Origin: Unio delphinus
Taxonomy: Eukaryota > Mollusca > Bivalvia > Unionida > Unionidae
NCBI GenBank assembly: GCA_029339505.1
Contig: JAQISU010000098.1
Location: 62,001-126,000, forward strand
Length of the DNA stretch: 64,000 nucleotides
Direction: 5' to 3'
Shown here: positions 12,380-52,065 of the stretch, piece by piece
How the letters are laid out: each line of letters opens with the position of its first letter
Position numbering within the stretch: position 1 is the first letter of the stretch
Notes under the pieces: generated by a model
Databases searched by the model: none
The model's input: only the letters and a program-made list of their open reading frames with translations
What the model was told of the DNA's origin: nothing
Made by a program: the position numbers and the translations under genes

Positions 12380-13330
12380 AAATGTCATAGAAATCCATTG
12401 AAAACAGTTAGACTAGTTGTGCACCCAATGTTAAATAAATAACTCCATCCAGTTCCAAGTCAAAAGGGGCAAGAACTCTAAAAAAATTAATAGAGCAAAA
12501 AGTGATTTGTCAGTATGCATATTATCAGTTAATGACCCTAACATAGGCCAAATTTCATTGCATACCATTGAAAACTATGAGACTAGTTGAGTTTCCAATT
12601 TTCTGCCATTTACTACATCCAGTTTCAAGACAAAATGGGCAATAACTCTAATAAAAGTCCTGAAAACAAAGTGATTTTTCATTAAATAAATTATCAGATG
12701 ATGACCATAACATTTCCCAAGTTTTATGGCATACCATTGCAAACTGTGAAATTAGTTGTATACATGTCACATAACCAGGATTTCAAACCAGTACATTTAC
12801 AATTTTTGATTAGTAAATTGATTTCTTAAACAGTTTGGGCAAAGAGTTTACATGTTTTAAGGAAGTTAAAAACAAAACATTTTTCCATAATATATAGTAA
12901 CTTCACACAATAATAAAACTGCTGTGTTCCCAATATTCTGTCATTACTACATGAAGCTCCAAGACAAAATGAGAAGTAACTGTAACAAAATTTCTGAAAG
13001 CAAAGTGATTTAGTAATATGCTTATCTTCCAGCTGGTGAACATTAACATTAACAAGTTTAATGCAATTCAATTGGAAACTCTGAAACTGTATTCTAGTGC
13101 ATGTCAAAATAGGCAACAGTTTTTATAAAACTTGCAGTGGCATGGTGACTTTTTAATCATGCACATCTTGACCTAATGACCATAATAACTGCCCAATTTC
13201 ATGGCAATCTATCAAAACTGCTACAATTGTTTAGAGGCTGTTGTTAACACTACTACATCAAGCTCCAAGTCAAAAAGGGCAATAACTCTAACAAAGCTCA
13301 CAGGATCACAGAGATCTCTCAATTCGCACA
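12380..13330. repeat. Degenerate tandem repeat, about 165-bp unit, five to six copies
   Basis: Recurring order: CATACCATTGAAAACT, ACTAGTTG, TACATCCAGTTCCAAGTCAA, GGGCAATAACTCTAA, AAAGTGATTT, GATGACCATAACAT. Strongly diverged between copies. The GGGCAATAACTCTAA motif is a style I associate with mollusc genomes. Confidence 0.75.
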
Positions 13331-14188
13331 TCTCTGTCTCAGATACTTGCAGAATTAAAATCTTCATAACTATATGAATCAAAAAAAGTTTTTCTTTAAT
13401 TGCCCACTAATTAGGTTAATATAACTCAAGTGTATACAACTCAAATGCTTACTTGGGCCTGATTCAACCGCTATTTAAACAAAGCAGGCAGCACTGCAAA
13501 CGTTTTGTGTCTATAACAAAAGCATACATACACATATGTAAATAAGAGCACTATGCATCCCTGTTATAAATATAACATGCCGGATGACATGTACAATATC
13601 GGAGATCAATATCCAATCAAGACAATTTAATCCAAGTATTCCATGGAATACTTTTGTTTATCTGACTGAATTATTTTTTTTATTAACATCAGTAAGTATA
13701 CCTAATCTTAATTACACAGTGGCTCATAAAAAACCACAACCTCTACGGCATGAGACATAAAAATAGTCCATATTTTAACTTCCAATACAAACAACTAAAT
13801 ACAAATAAAAGTATGTTTCTGTTTAAAGAAAGAAAGAATAAATTAATTATAAATAGTGGGTTTTATATTTTTAAAATCTTTTACTTCCCCTTCCAAACTG
13901 AGAAGAAAACCTAGGTTTGTAGGTAATCACTGTAATAAAATAATTTAAATCAAAAGTTACTTTTGAAAAGGGAAGTAACTATGTAAAAATCCATCATCAA
14001 TACTGGAAACTTGCTTGTGCTATCAAAAAGTCAAAGCTTAATCAGACATGTGCACATCCAAAGATTAAGGTCATTACTGATAGCCCAGAAAGTGTTAAAA
14101 TATATTTTTTAACTTAAATAAAACAAATAATTCATGGCAGGTTAAAAGTGATGCAGATACAATACAATGTCACACATGTACCTCAAAA

Positions 14189-14404
14189 TACCACATATAC
14201 TTATTTATAAGTTAGGCCCAACTACAAACAGCACAGACCCAGATCTGTCACTGCACAATGTGATGGCAAGTCAGAATCTACACTGTCTGTTGTACTGATT
14301 AATCCTAACAAATTGTATGGATCCAGATTTTCCAGTGCATGATGTGCCGGCAGACCTATGTCAGTGCAGTATGCAGTGGATAGATCTTATAAGTGACTAT
14401 GGTA
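14189..14404. mobile_element. Palindromic MITE, family 1, copy B
   Basis: Starts TACCACATATACTTATTTAT and ends TTATAAGTGACTATGGTA. Inner motif CACAGACCCAGATCTGTC near the left end. A sister copy follows only 54 bp away. Confidence 0.82.
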
Positions 14405-14458
14405 CTTTTTCTGATGTCACCCTTTTATATTCAAGATCAAAAACATTTTTTTTATAGC

Positions 14459-14676
14459 TACTATGTATACTCGCTTATGTCTAGTCAAACTGCAACCAAA
14501 CCAAGACCATAATCTGGATAGCATAATGTACCTGCAGATAAGGGTCTATGCTGTTTTTTCCTGTGACTACACCCATCAAACTGCATAGACCCATATCTGA
14601 TGGTGCATTATGCAACAGAAAATCTGGGTCTGTGCAATTTGCAACTGGAATCGTCTAATCTAGTATAAAGGTAGTA
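14459..14676. mobile_element. Palindromic MITE, family 1, copy C
   Basis: Starts TACTATGTATACTCGCTTAT; the right end ATCTAGTATAAAGGTAGTA is more decayed. Interior AAACTGCAACC and CTGGGTCTGTGCAATTTGCA match the family. Confidence 0.78.
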
Positions 14677-14794
14677 ATACTGTGAACTCACTCTCTTTTG
14701 TGGGGTACCATTTTTGTGGATTAAATGGTTACAACAATCTATAATTTAAAGACCCACACAGTGTCATTCTTAGAAATGCCAATACAAAATAGTA

Positions 14795-15375
14795 CCTTGT
14801 AAAATAGATAAATTTCAAGTCCACATAATAGTAGCCCATGAAAATTGAGAAATTCCATGTAATCCATAATACAAGCCAATGAAGTCAGAGGAATTCCAAA
14901 TATCACATAAATATACGCAATTAAAATATTGAAATTCCAAGTCCCACAAAATAGCACACCATGACAATAGAGGAATTCTAAGTACCACATAATAGTACTC
15001 CATTAAATTAGAAGAATTCCAATTACCACATAATATTACACCATTAAAATAGAGGAATTCCAAGTACCACATAACAGTACCCCATTAAATTAGAGGAATT
15101 CCAAGTAATCCATTATATTACCCAATGACAATAGATGTATGAAAAGTAATACCTAATAGTACCTCATGAAAATATATGAATTCCAGGCAACACCTAAAAG
15201 TATCTCATAAAAACAGAAATTACAAAAAATACCTAATAGTACCTTGAAAAAATAGAAGATTCCAAATAATACATAATAGTGGTTTTTGAAAATAGAGGAA
15301 TTCCATGTAATAACTTAGTACCTTGTGAAAATAGAAGAATTCCAAATAATACAAAAGATTGCACTTCTATCACTT
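14795..15375. repeat. Degenerate minisatellite, about 41-47-bp unit, about 12 copies
   Basis: Units contain GAATTCCAAGTACCACATAA and TAGTACCCCATTAAAATAG. The open frames on the minus strand (14739-15072) are repeat translation. Confidence 0.85.
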
Positions 15376-16535
15376 AAACAGATAGTTGCATTGCCCACCA
15401 TCAAAAAAGTGTTTCCAAAGTCTTTGTAACCAATCTCTGTAAATTTAACTAATTGAGCTTAAATAACCTAACACTGTCATGAAATACACTGTACACCTTT
15501 AATATGAGCTGGAACAATTGTCATTAATATCCCAACAGGTGTTTTCTGTCTCACAATCCACTCTAATATTTTTAAAAAAAAATTTAAATAGCTGTCAGTT
15601 TATTCTATTAAACTTTCAAAAAAGCCAAAAAAAGCATGACAAATTGCAGATACATACTTGAAAGATGATGGACATTTTATTTTCACTGAAACATAGAAAT
15701 TACTAACAAAATTGAGATGTTTTGTGTACCTGTAAATAAATGGGTTGGTTGATGTCAAAGTTATTCATTTTTGTGGAATGTTCAGACTACCTTGTTTGTG
15801 AAGGATAATAAACTTGGTTATTTACAAATCATGACCTTGAGCCATTTATAGCAACAAGCATCATGATGGTATTCTATCGACCTATTGGTATGAAATACAG
15901 AATGATATGAAAGTACATTATGACATCAAATACATAACATGTAAATTGAATTAAGCTTTTCATAAAACTAGTGATCTCAAATGTGGCAGTACCGGAATAT
16001 ATGGTTAGTTTCAAATGGATGACACATACATTCACTTAAACAAAATTCTACATTCACGCCTTGTTCCACATATTTCTACATTGGTATTCAGTTTATATAA
16101 TTAACAGAATGATATTGCAAATCTGTTCAAGAAATATCATGTAAAAAAATTATTAAATGAAAGGACTCAAATATAATGGACAAAATCAGTAATCATACAC
16201 AGACTATTAACTGGTTTTATTTTTATGTGAAAATTTCATTTGGACAACTTCACATTTTATTTTTATTAACTGTTAATGTAAAAAGAAAAATTATAAAAAT
16301 ATTCAGAGTATTTAATCTTTTGGATAATTAAGGATAAAAATGAATACCATGATGCAAGGATCAAGTATTTTTACTGACTCTCAAGAAGGCAAGATGCTCA
16401 ACAACTTTGATAATTTCATATCATCAGGGTAAAGTAAATATGGAAATTAAAAAAAATTAGAAAAGGAAAAATTGGATACATCATTTGCCAAAATATAAAT
16501 CACATTCTATTCAGAGTTTGACTTCACTATACTTC

Positions 16536-16540
<5 letters not shown>

Positions 16541-16630
<90 letters not shown>

Positions 16631-16650
16631 CATACATACATATACATACA
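16541..16650. repeat. TA array
   Basis: About 75 bp of pure TA followed by imperfect TACATA units. Confidence 0.96.
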
Positions 16651-17160
16651 TGTGACAACTTTCTAATCCAAAACCTGCAATCATTGTAAAAGAAAATCCA
16701 AGATATCTTTTTAACAAGTTTTGACTCTTAATTTGCTCACTAGCATTTTTGTAAGCATTTACAAATTAGATCATGACATGGAAATGTAGATGGCAATTAC
16801 TAACTGAAATGGCTAATTGAATTTACTCTGGATTTATGTGAGTTGTCCCATGTCACAGATACAGTTTGGACAGAACACTGCTGACATCTCTGTAATAAGT
16901 CAAAAATCATATGAGAAAAAAAAATGTTACTGTCACTCTCAAACCAATATTTCACACCAACAACCAAAACATTAAAACAAAATAGCTGCATCAATCAAAC
17001 ATAATTAAACACCTTTGCAGTCAGGTAAGAGACAAAAGTCAATTCTTCTCTAGTGTATTTAATGTGCTCCAGACAGAGCACTATAGACCACAATAGAGTA
17101 TATTATAATGAACTCATTTGAAATATTAAATGCATTAAAAAATGTTATGTACAACATCTT

Positions 17161-17230
17161 CACTATGGGGCAACATCTTCACTATGGGGCAACATCTTCA
17201 CTATGGGGCAACATCTTCACTATGGGGCAA
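17161..17230. repeat. Short minisatellite, 19-bp unit, four copies
   Basis: CAACATCTTCACTATGGGG repeated with almost no change, so recently expanded. Confidence 0.92.
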
Positions 17231-17312
17231 AATGTTCTGTGATTAATAATCTTTTTCATTAAATGTCAAGCCAATCATTATAAAGCAAATGGTCAAGACA
17301 GCACTTCATTTG

Positions 17313-17522
17313 TTTTAACAATCATAACCAACACAATCACAACCAACACTATCATAATCAACACTATCACAACCAACACAATCACAACCAACACAATCAC
17401 AACCAACACTATCATAACCAACACTATCACAACCAACACAATCACAACCAACACAATCACAACCAACACTATCATAACCAACACTATCACAACCAACACT
17501 ATCACAACCAACACTATCATTT
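17313..17522. repeat. 15-bp minisatellite, about 14 copies
   Basis: CAACCAACACAATCA and CAACCAACACTATCA variants alternate. The period is a multiple of three, which explains the long open frames on the minus strand. Confidence 0.93.
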
Positions 17523-17754
17523 GCGAACAAACATACACTGACCCCTTGATAAAGCCTATGGAAATAAATCTTGTACTTGAAGTCTATGCATATGTGCGTT
17601 TCAATGATAATAGCGAGGGGTTTTAACAGATGAGACCAAATGTTGATGAATTTCCTCATCTGATTGAGGCAGAATCAATGAATGCATTTAGCGCAAAACA
17701 TGCTGAAGATGATGGATGTAATTACACATCAGAAATTTTTGCTTTTTATTAAAT

Positions 17755-17905
17755 AAGTGATTCAAATGGGAGCCAGAAATAGTGATTTAACTGGAAGTCA
17801 GAATAAGTGATTCAAATGGGAACCAGATTAAGTGACTCAAATGAGTCAAAAATAGTTACTCATATGGGAGTCAGAATAAATGATTCAAATGGGAGTCAAA
17901 TTGTT
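17755..17905. repeat. 25-bp minisatellite, about six copies
   Basis: AAGTGATTCAAATGGGAGTC followed by AGAAT, with variants. Confidence 0.85.
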
Positions 17906-17962
17906 ACTTGTTTCCGGAAAGGTTATCTTGCCTCAACAACTTAAGTATGGCTGAATCTCTAC

Positions 17963-18179
17963 ATTATATACTTAAATACAAGTCAGGTCTAACTGCAAAT
18001 AATGCAGATCCAGATCTGCCATCCCATAATGCACTGGCAGAGCAGGGTCTGTTGTTTGGTCTATTTCATCAGTCATAAAAAAACAGCATACATCCTGATC
18101 TACCAGTACAATATTTGACAGCAGATCTGATTCTGTGCAGTTGCAGTTGGGCTCATCTTAAAAGTGAGTATATACAGTA
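17963..18179. mobile_element. Palindromic MITE, family 1, copy D
   Basis: Right end AGTGAGTATATACAGTA matches the family terminus. Interior CAGATCCAGATCTGCC and TTGCAGTTGGGCTC. Confidence 0.78.
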
Positions 18180-18935
18180 CTCATAAAACATGTCAGAAAC
18201 AAATAAATAACTTTGGTTCCATTCTACAATTATTATGTGCTTATCAGTGTAGGACTGGGGAAAACAAAAGGTATTGGCTCATGTTGTTTTTTTTCTTCTT
18301 CCCAATTTACCTTTTGAAGTCATGAAGTGATAATGATCAGGTGAAGATAGCAGTCTTTGGAGAGGTGCACTTTTGAGGTAAGGCCAAGCTGTATACTCTA
18401 TAATCCAAATTTCAACCATCAATCGTACACCAAAACAAAGGGAATAATAAGTCATTTTAATAATACCTATGCTATACAAGGTCCTGTTTTAAATAACCAA
18501 GATAGCCAATTAGGAAAATATGAGAAGTTCTTAATAAAGCCCAAGTCATATGTAAAGAACAATAATGCAGAATGGAACCATTGTCATCACACTAAATTAG
18601 GTTCTTTATCTCCCTTGAAATCTGGAGTACAATAAATGCTATCTCCCTTGCACAGCAGACAGAAAAAGACATCGTGGCTACCTCCCTTGCACTGTGACCG
18701 CATGTACCACTTCATGATTAAGTGATCTTTTTCAGCTGAACTTGAGAAATTTAAAACTATGCTTTGACTCCATAGATTATGCAAATGATCATCTGACATT
18801 TTTCAATACTGGCCCAAACTACCAGGTTGAAAACAATCAAATCTTAAATGTCACTAAATGGCATAAACACTCCAAGATAAATGCATCTATTAATAGCAGC
18901 TACAGTGGAAAAGTTCCATGGATTTCTTGCTTTGA

Positions 18936-46319
<27,384 letters not shown>

Positions 46320-46639
46320 CTGTAGAGACACAATTTAAAATAATCCTTTGTCATCATCATTCGGTATAAATAATGAATTAATTATATAATTTGAAAAACT
46401 AAATATTAGCATCTTTCCTATTCGATATAAATTGGCTACCCACAATATCTGACATTAAAAGAATCGACAGTTTAAAAAAAATAGATTTGTGTAATAATTA
46501 ACATACTTTGAAAGAGATGAAGAAGTAATTAATTTTCTTCAACATTGGATTAAGTTAAGTGATACCTACAAACACTAATGTCAAAGATAAAAGCTATGCA
46601 AGATGGTAAAATTCTATCGATATTTGTATTATTGCAGCA

Positions 46640-47715
46640 TATAATGCCGCACATACAGCCACATATAATACATCAAACTGCCACACGCAATATATCATAC
46701 TGCCATACACAATATATCATACTGCCACACACAATACATCATACTGCCACACACAATATATCATACTGCCACACACACAATATATCATACTGCCACACAC
46801 AATATATCATACTGCCATAGACAATATATCATACAGCCATAGATAATATATCATACAGCCATACACAATATATCATACTGCCACACACAATATATCATAT
46901 TGCCACACACAATATATCATACAGCTATAGACAATATATCATACAGCCATAGATAATATATCATACTGCCACACACAATATATCATACAGCCATAGACAA
47001 TATATCATACAGCCATATATAATATATCATACTGCCACACACAATATATCATATTGCCACACACAATATATCATACTGCCACACACAATACATCATACTG
47101 CCATACACAATATATCATACAGCCATATATAATATATCATATTGCGATACACAATATATTATACTGCCATACACAATGTATCATACAGCCATATGTAATA
47201 TATCATACTGTCATACACAATATATCATACTTCCACACACAATATATCATACAGCCATAGTCAATATATCATACAGCCATATATATCATACTGCCACACA
47301 TAATACATTATACTGCCATACACAATATATATAACAGCTATATATAATATATGATACAGCCATAGACAACATATCGTACAACCATATATAATATATCATA
47401 CTGCGATACACAATATATTATACTGCCATACACAATATATATAACAGCTATATATAATATATGATACAGCCATAGACAATATATCGTACAACCATATATA
47501 ATATATCATACTGCGATACACAATATATTTTACTGCCATACACAATATATCATACAGCCATACACAATATATCATACAGCCATAGACAATATATCATACA
47601 GCCATACACAATATATCATACAGCCATAGACAATATATCATACAGCCATACACAATATATTATACTGCCATACACAATATATCATACAGCCATAGACAAT
47701 ATATCATACTGACGC
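46640..47715. repeat. 22-bp minisatellite, about 49 copies, upstream of the P-loop exon
   Basis: Units read ACACAATATATCATACTGCC then AT or AC. Sub-blocks repeat as higher-order groups, for example 47290-47400 against 47410-47520. It lies 320 bp upstream of the P-loop exon's acceptor. Confidence 0.95.
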
Positions 47716-48003
47716 ACACAATAAAACAACAAAACTAAATATGAGTGTGTAATTCGGTGAATTTTGCGACTCTTGCAAAAACATCAACAATTTGCTTGTG
47801 AAATTTTTAAACTATTCATACGGTATCATTTTTTCTTGCATGTGTTGTCATATAATAATTCACAGATTTTGTATTTAAAAAATCCCATTTCAACAAAATA
47901 ATCTATGACGAAGGTAAAAAATAAAAAATAAAATATATTCAATAGCTGGCAGGTAAGCGGTCAGATTTTAATTAAAATGCCAATACCATGCGCGCAACTC
48001 TGT

Positions 48004-48044
48004 GAGTGTGTGTGCGTGCGTGCGTGTGTGTGTGTGTGTGTGTG
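48004..48044. repeat. GT/GTGC array
   Basis: GTGTGTGCGTGCGTGCGTGT followed by pure GT. Confidence 0.93.
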
Positions 48045-49189
48045 ATGAACCCAACAGTAGTTTTGAAATGGAGAATGTTTCGCGAGACTACTTGCATGCA
48101 CGATATCTGGTAATAAGTCTACACAAGACTTACCGCAAATCCACATATAAAGGTGCATTCATTCCAGGCTTGAATAACTCCTAAATTTTATATCTAGAAG
48201 CTAATCTTGTGTACTGCATGTAATTCTGTTTGTAAAACACAGGTAAGACGCCAAAAGAACAATCCTAGCCAATCGCTTGTATGATGTGATTATAATAGCT
48301 TTGAAATACCAGATGATATCATATCAGAATATTTGGGTGCGGAAATGCCTTCAGGAATTTAAACATCAAACCAACGAGTTTCAAAATATTTAGGAAATAT
48401 TTAGGAGCGTTTGAAGTGTACTTAGTGACGATAAGTTTCATCGTACTGTTAATTGTTCTATTATATAAAAAAAACTTATAAAGTCTTTCCTAAATCATTT
48501 TATGCAAAAATATTTTATATTTTACCATATTCCGTCACTGTACAGATCCAATGGCCTCTTTTATATGGCGGTTATACTCATCGATCCCGACCCACATTTT
48601 AAAAGCAGTAATATGTAATACATATATCGATAGGAAGAGGACTGTCAGCATGGCTCCCATCAACAGAATTTTAGCAAAGGACTAACGTATTAATGATCCC
48701 TAATCTTTCTTTATGACATTATGATGAGATTTTATACCTGTCAAAGTAAAAACAAAACAGAATCATTTTACATATTTTGTTTGAATAGGAACCTTGTTGA
48801 GAGAGTGGGGTGCTAATATACAGTATAAATGAGTGGACAGTGAAAAATGACACCCTTGGTTAAAAATCTTGGCCTGTGCTGTTTATCCTTAACTTGATAT
48901 ATGTTTGGCATATCACGCAACATCAACACAAATGAATCTGTCAAGGAAAACTGTTCCTCTGAGCACGTCTACTTACGGTGTATGCCAATTATGACCTACT
49001 TTATGTGATCCCTAGCCAAATATTTGTTTAAAACTTGAAGGATTTCATTAAACATCGTGTTTTAAACCGACGCGGATTTCGGGGGCGTATCTCATTCAGC
49101 CAATGAAAATTGTTTATGTTTACTCGAAAGCCTCCAATAATCGCAATGATGTATTACTTTATGTCGTCTCCTCGGCCATATTACTCTTA

Positions 49190-49720
49190 CAAATTTCGGG
49201 AAATTTCCTGGGAAGTTCTCAAATTCTCAATACACAAGATACTAAACTATCAACTACTTTCTACTACTATAGCGGTACAACTACCATCTCTCAAATTCTG
49301 TACTTTTGAACTCCCCCACCCCCAATATGTTGTGGTAACTATGAATAGTGTTGTATTTCATGGAAATCAATTAACTCTTTCGTTTAGGCGTTATAAGGAA
49401 TTTTTTTCATTAGTCCCTCGCTTCTCGGAGATCTCACATAACCATTCGAGATGTATGGTTGAACGAGATAGCTGTTATGAATACATTATCATAGTAAAAA
49501 AAACGACAACGGTGCAAAAAGTTTGGAAGTTCCCAGTACCCAAGATACTAAACCAATACTGATCAACAACTTTCTACTACCCGTAACGGCACAGCTATCT
49601 GCTCTCAAGTTCTTCATTTCTTTGAATTTTTACCCGAATCTGTTGTAATAACAATGATTAGCGTTGAATTTCATGGGAATCAATTATATCTTTCCCTTTG
49701 GTTGCTACTTATAAGTTCTG
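49190..49720. repeat. Diverged direct duplication, two copies of about 205 bp
   Basis: About 49212-49410 and 49528-49725 share GGAAGTTC(T/C)CA, AAGATACTAAAC, CAACTTTCTACTAC, TCTCAA(A/G)TTCT, GTTGTATTTCATGG-like and AATCAATTA in the same order. The 150-codon open frame across it (49110-49562) follows the duplication, has no domain I recognise and is not called as a gene. Confidence 0.72.
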
Positions 49721-50299
49721 AATGGGTCAACTTTTAAGGTCATGAAAATATCAAATATTGCGATTTTCTTACGAGACAGTGAAAGCGCAGCAAAGAAATC
49801 ACTTCAATGACATATCTGCCTGTGTGACAAGAAAATTTCAGCATCAGCATTATATTCAGTTAATTTTGCCCTATTTACGGAAACACCTGTGTTTCGCAGA
49901 ACAATAGTTAAGAATAGATGAATCTGACTCGTACAGAAAAGTATACAAAGAAGTTCGCGTTATCACGGGCTCTCTTGCGTCAGTCACTAAAAGCAGGGAT
50001 AAGTTCAAGGAGGCCTACATAGCATGTACCGGCCCGCCCACAATTTATATTGCTGCGTTTCTTAACAATAAGTTTATTCATAAAGAAGAATTCCAGCAAT
50101 GAAAATTATGTAGTACATAAAACGTACGCATGTTCAGCATTCATCCTAACAGAATGATGAATGCGGCAACACGTAAATATGATAATAGCCCAAAATAGAA
50201 TCGTGTTAGATATGTTATCTGTTTGATCTACAGATCGTCCAAGGGTTAACAGCCGTCAATTACCATTGAAGATCATAAATGAGTTACATAAATACAGTA

Positions 50300-50475
50300 T
50301 TTTCTGTATTGTTTGTTTTGTTTTGGTGTTTAACAACAAATCAACACAATAAAGGGTACATGTGGTGATAAGGAAATTGGAGTAAAGTGTCTCGTAATGG
50401 CCGGATCTGAGTAGGATTCGAACCAGCAACCTGCTGGTCCTAAGACTGTTTTTTAGCCACTGAGTAATATGAAAT
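50300..50475 (-). mobile_element. tRNA-headed SINE, second type
   Basis: Minus strand: CTCAGTGGCTAAAAAACAGT, CTTAGGACCAGCAGGTTGCT and B box GGTTCGAATCC, then CGAGACACTTTACTCCAATT and a tail rich in AAAAC. Different body from family A. Confidence 0.68.
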
Positions 50476-51599
50476 AACATATTATGTACCTGAATAAAAT
50501 AAATAACTTGAAACTGTTTGCAAACAATACAGATACAAAGGGTAGTAGTAACCAGATAGAACAAAGTTTTTTTGGGGAAAATTCCAAGCCTTTATCTGCT
50601 GTGTTGAGAAACAAAATACTCATTTAAAGCAAATCGCTAAGGAAACCGGTGAAAATAATACAAAGACTAAGCGTGGACTAGCTCTTTTTCATGTTATTTT
50701 CCGTAATCAATCCCTTCACCCTGCTATATTTTTAAATACATGAAGCAACCTTTTGAAAAGAAATGTGAGCAGTAGATGATTGGACTGGAAAAATAAAGTT
50801 TAACAATGTAAATTTAGATCTTGAAAAAAAAAAAGCCCACATAATTGCATTATCTGCCAGAAGCGGTGACTTTAAAAAAAATCCTGTATACAATGATGAG
50901 ACGGAGACGCTCTTCTTCAAATCTCGGCGGTCTCAGATTGAAATTTTCATAGTATGTTAGAGACGACCATGTATCAGTTGGTGGTGGCTTTGATGCCAAT
51001 GACTGAGACCTCTACAAAAACATCTGGACCGTCATGAGTACTTACTGTTATACAATCCGTGTGGAACACACAAGTGAACCGAAACATGTCAAAATTTGTC
51101 CTAACCGTTAAGTTTGCGTTCATTCCTCAATAAATAAAAATCACAGTTTTATCCATCCATCCATCCATCTATTTATCTCACAAATATATGTTTTACACCT
51201 GACAAAATAAATTTAAATTAAACGAAATACTGTATATTACAGTCCACAATAGATCTGAGTTAACATGACTTGCTTAAAGCATTCGCAACAATTATTGAGG
51301 ATGTCTGAGTTGCAGAAATAATGTTATGAATAAGAACATAAAACAAAATTTTCCACCTTTAATTTGTATTTTAAACCTTTTCATTTACCTTTTCCTCTGA
51401 CAACATTCATCGTCATCTCCTTGTCTCAATTAACATTTATCAAAACCGATGAACCACATCTGGCAGATAATTTATTCAGTAATTATTTTCTATTCAAGTC
51501 GCAGTTACTATAATTAAAATTATGTCAGAATCAGATAAAGACGTTTTCAGGATATTTAATTAGAACAAAATAAGTAAGCAGTTTCATGTAAACTGTCTT

Positions 51600-52065
51600 C
51601 TATTTTTACTTGTGGAAACCAGAAGTGAAGTTACATTAGCTCTGTTCGTAAATGCTTTCTCTTTCGCATGTGGAAACCATAAGTGAAGTTGCATCAGCTC
51701 TGTTCGTAAAGGCTTTCGCTTTGGCATGTGGAAACCATAAGTGAAGTATCGTTAGCCCTGTTCGTAAAAATCTTTCATTTTCACATGTGGAATGTTAAAT
51801 AATATCACATTAGCCCTGTTCATAAAATGCTTTACTTTTGCCATGTGGAATGTTAACTAATAATACGTTAGCCATGTTCGTAAAAATCTTTCATATTCAC
51901 ATGTGGAATGTTAAATAATATCACATTAGCCCTGTTCATAAAATGCTTTACTTTTGCCATGTGGAATGTTAACTAATAATACGTTAGCCATGTTCGTAAA
52001 AATCTTTCATATTCACATGTGGAATGTTAAATAATATCACATTAGCCCTGTTCATACAAGCTGAA
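51600..52065. repeat. Minisatellite, about 59-bp unit, with a dimeric higher-order form
   Basis: Two subtypes alternate, one with TAAATAATATCACATTAGCC and one with TAACTAATAATACGTTAGCC. The pair, about 117 bp, repeats almost exactly at 51778-51894 and 51895-52011. Confidence 0.88.

Larger units (their letters stand above)
15376..18935. other. Downstream flank of the G-alpha gene, possibly part of its 3' UTR
   Basis: No exon recognised. Contains the repeats listed separately. A minus-strand AATAAA lies near 17743, but nothing shows it is used. Confidence 0.4.
47716..51599. other. Upstream of the P-loop exon, no gene recognised
   Basis: Contains a GT array, a diverged duplication and a SINE. 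I looked on the minus strand for the missing first G-alpha exon and found no good candidate. Confidence 0.45.

Noticed and set aside
13632..13650. 18-bp perfect palindrome AGTATTCCATGGAATACT
   Set aside because: Striking, but isolated, with no flanking gene or repeat context; such palindromes occur by chance at this length scale.
17293..17659. Minus-strand frames of 81 and 114 codons rich in Val or Gly-Cys-Asp
   Set aside because: Translation of the 15-bp minisatellite, open because the period is a multiple of three.
46640..47715. CRISPR array
   Set aside because: Units are contiguous with no unique spacers, and the DNA is animal nuclear sequence.
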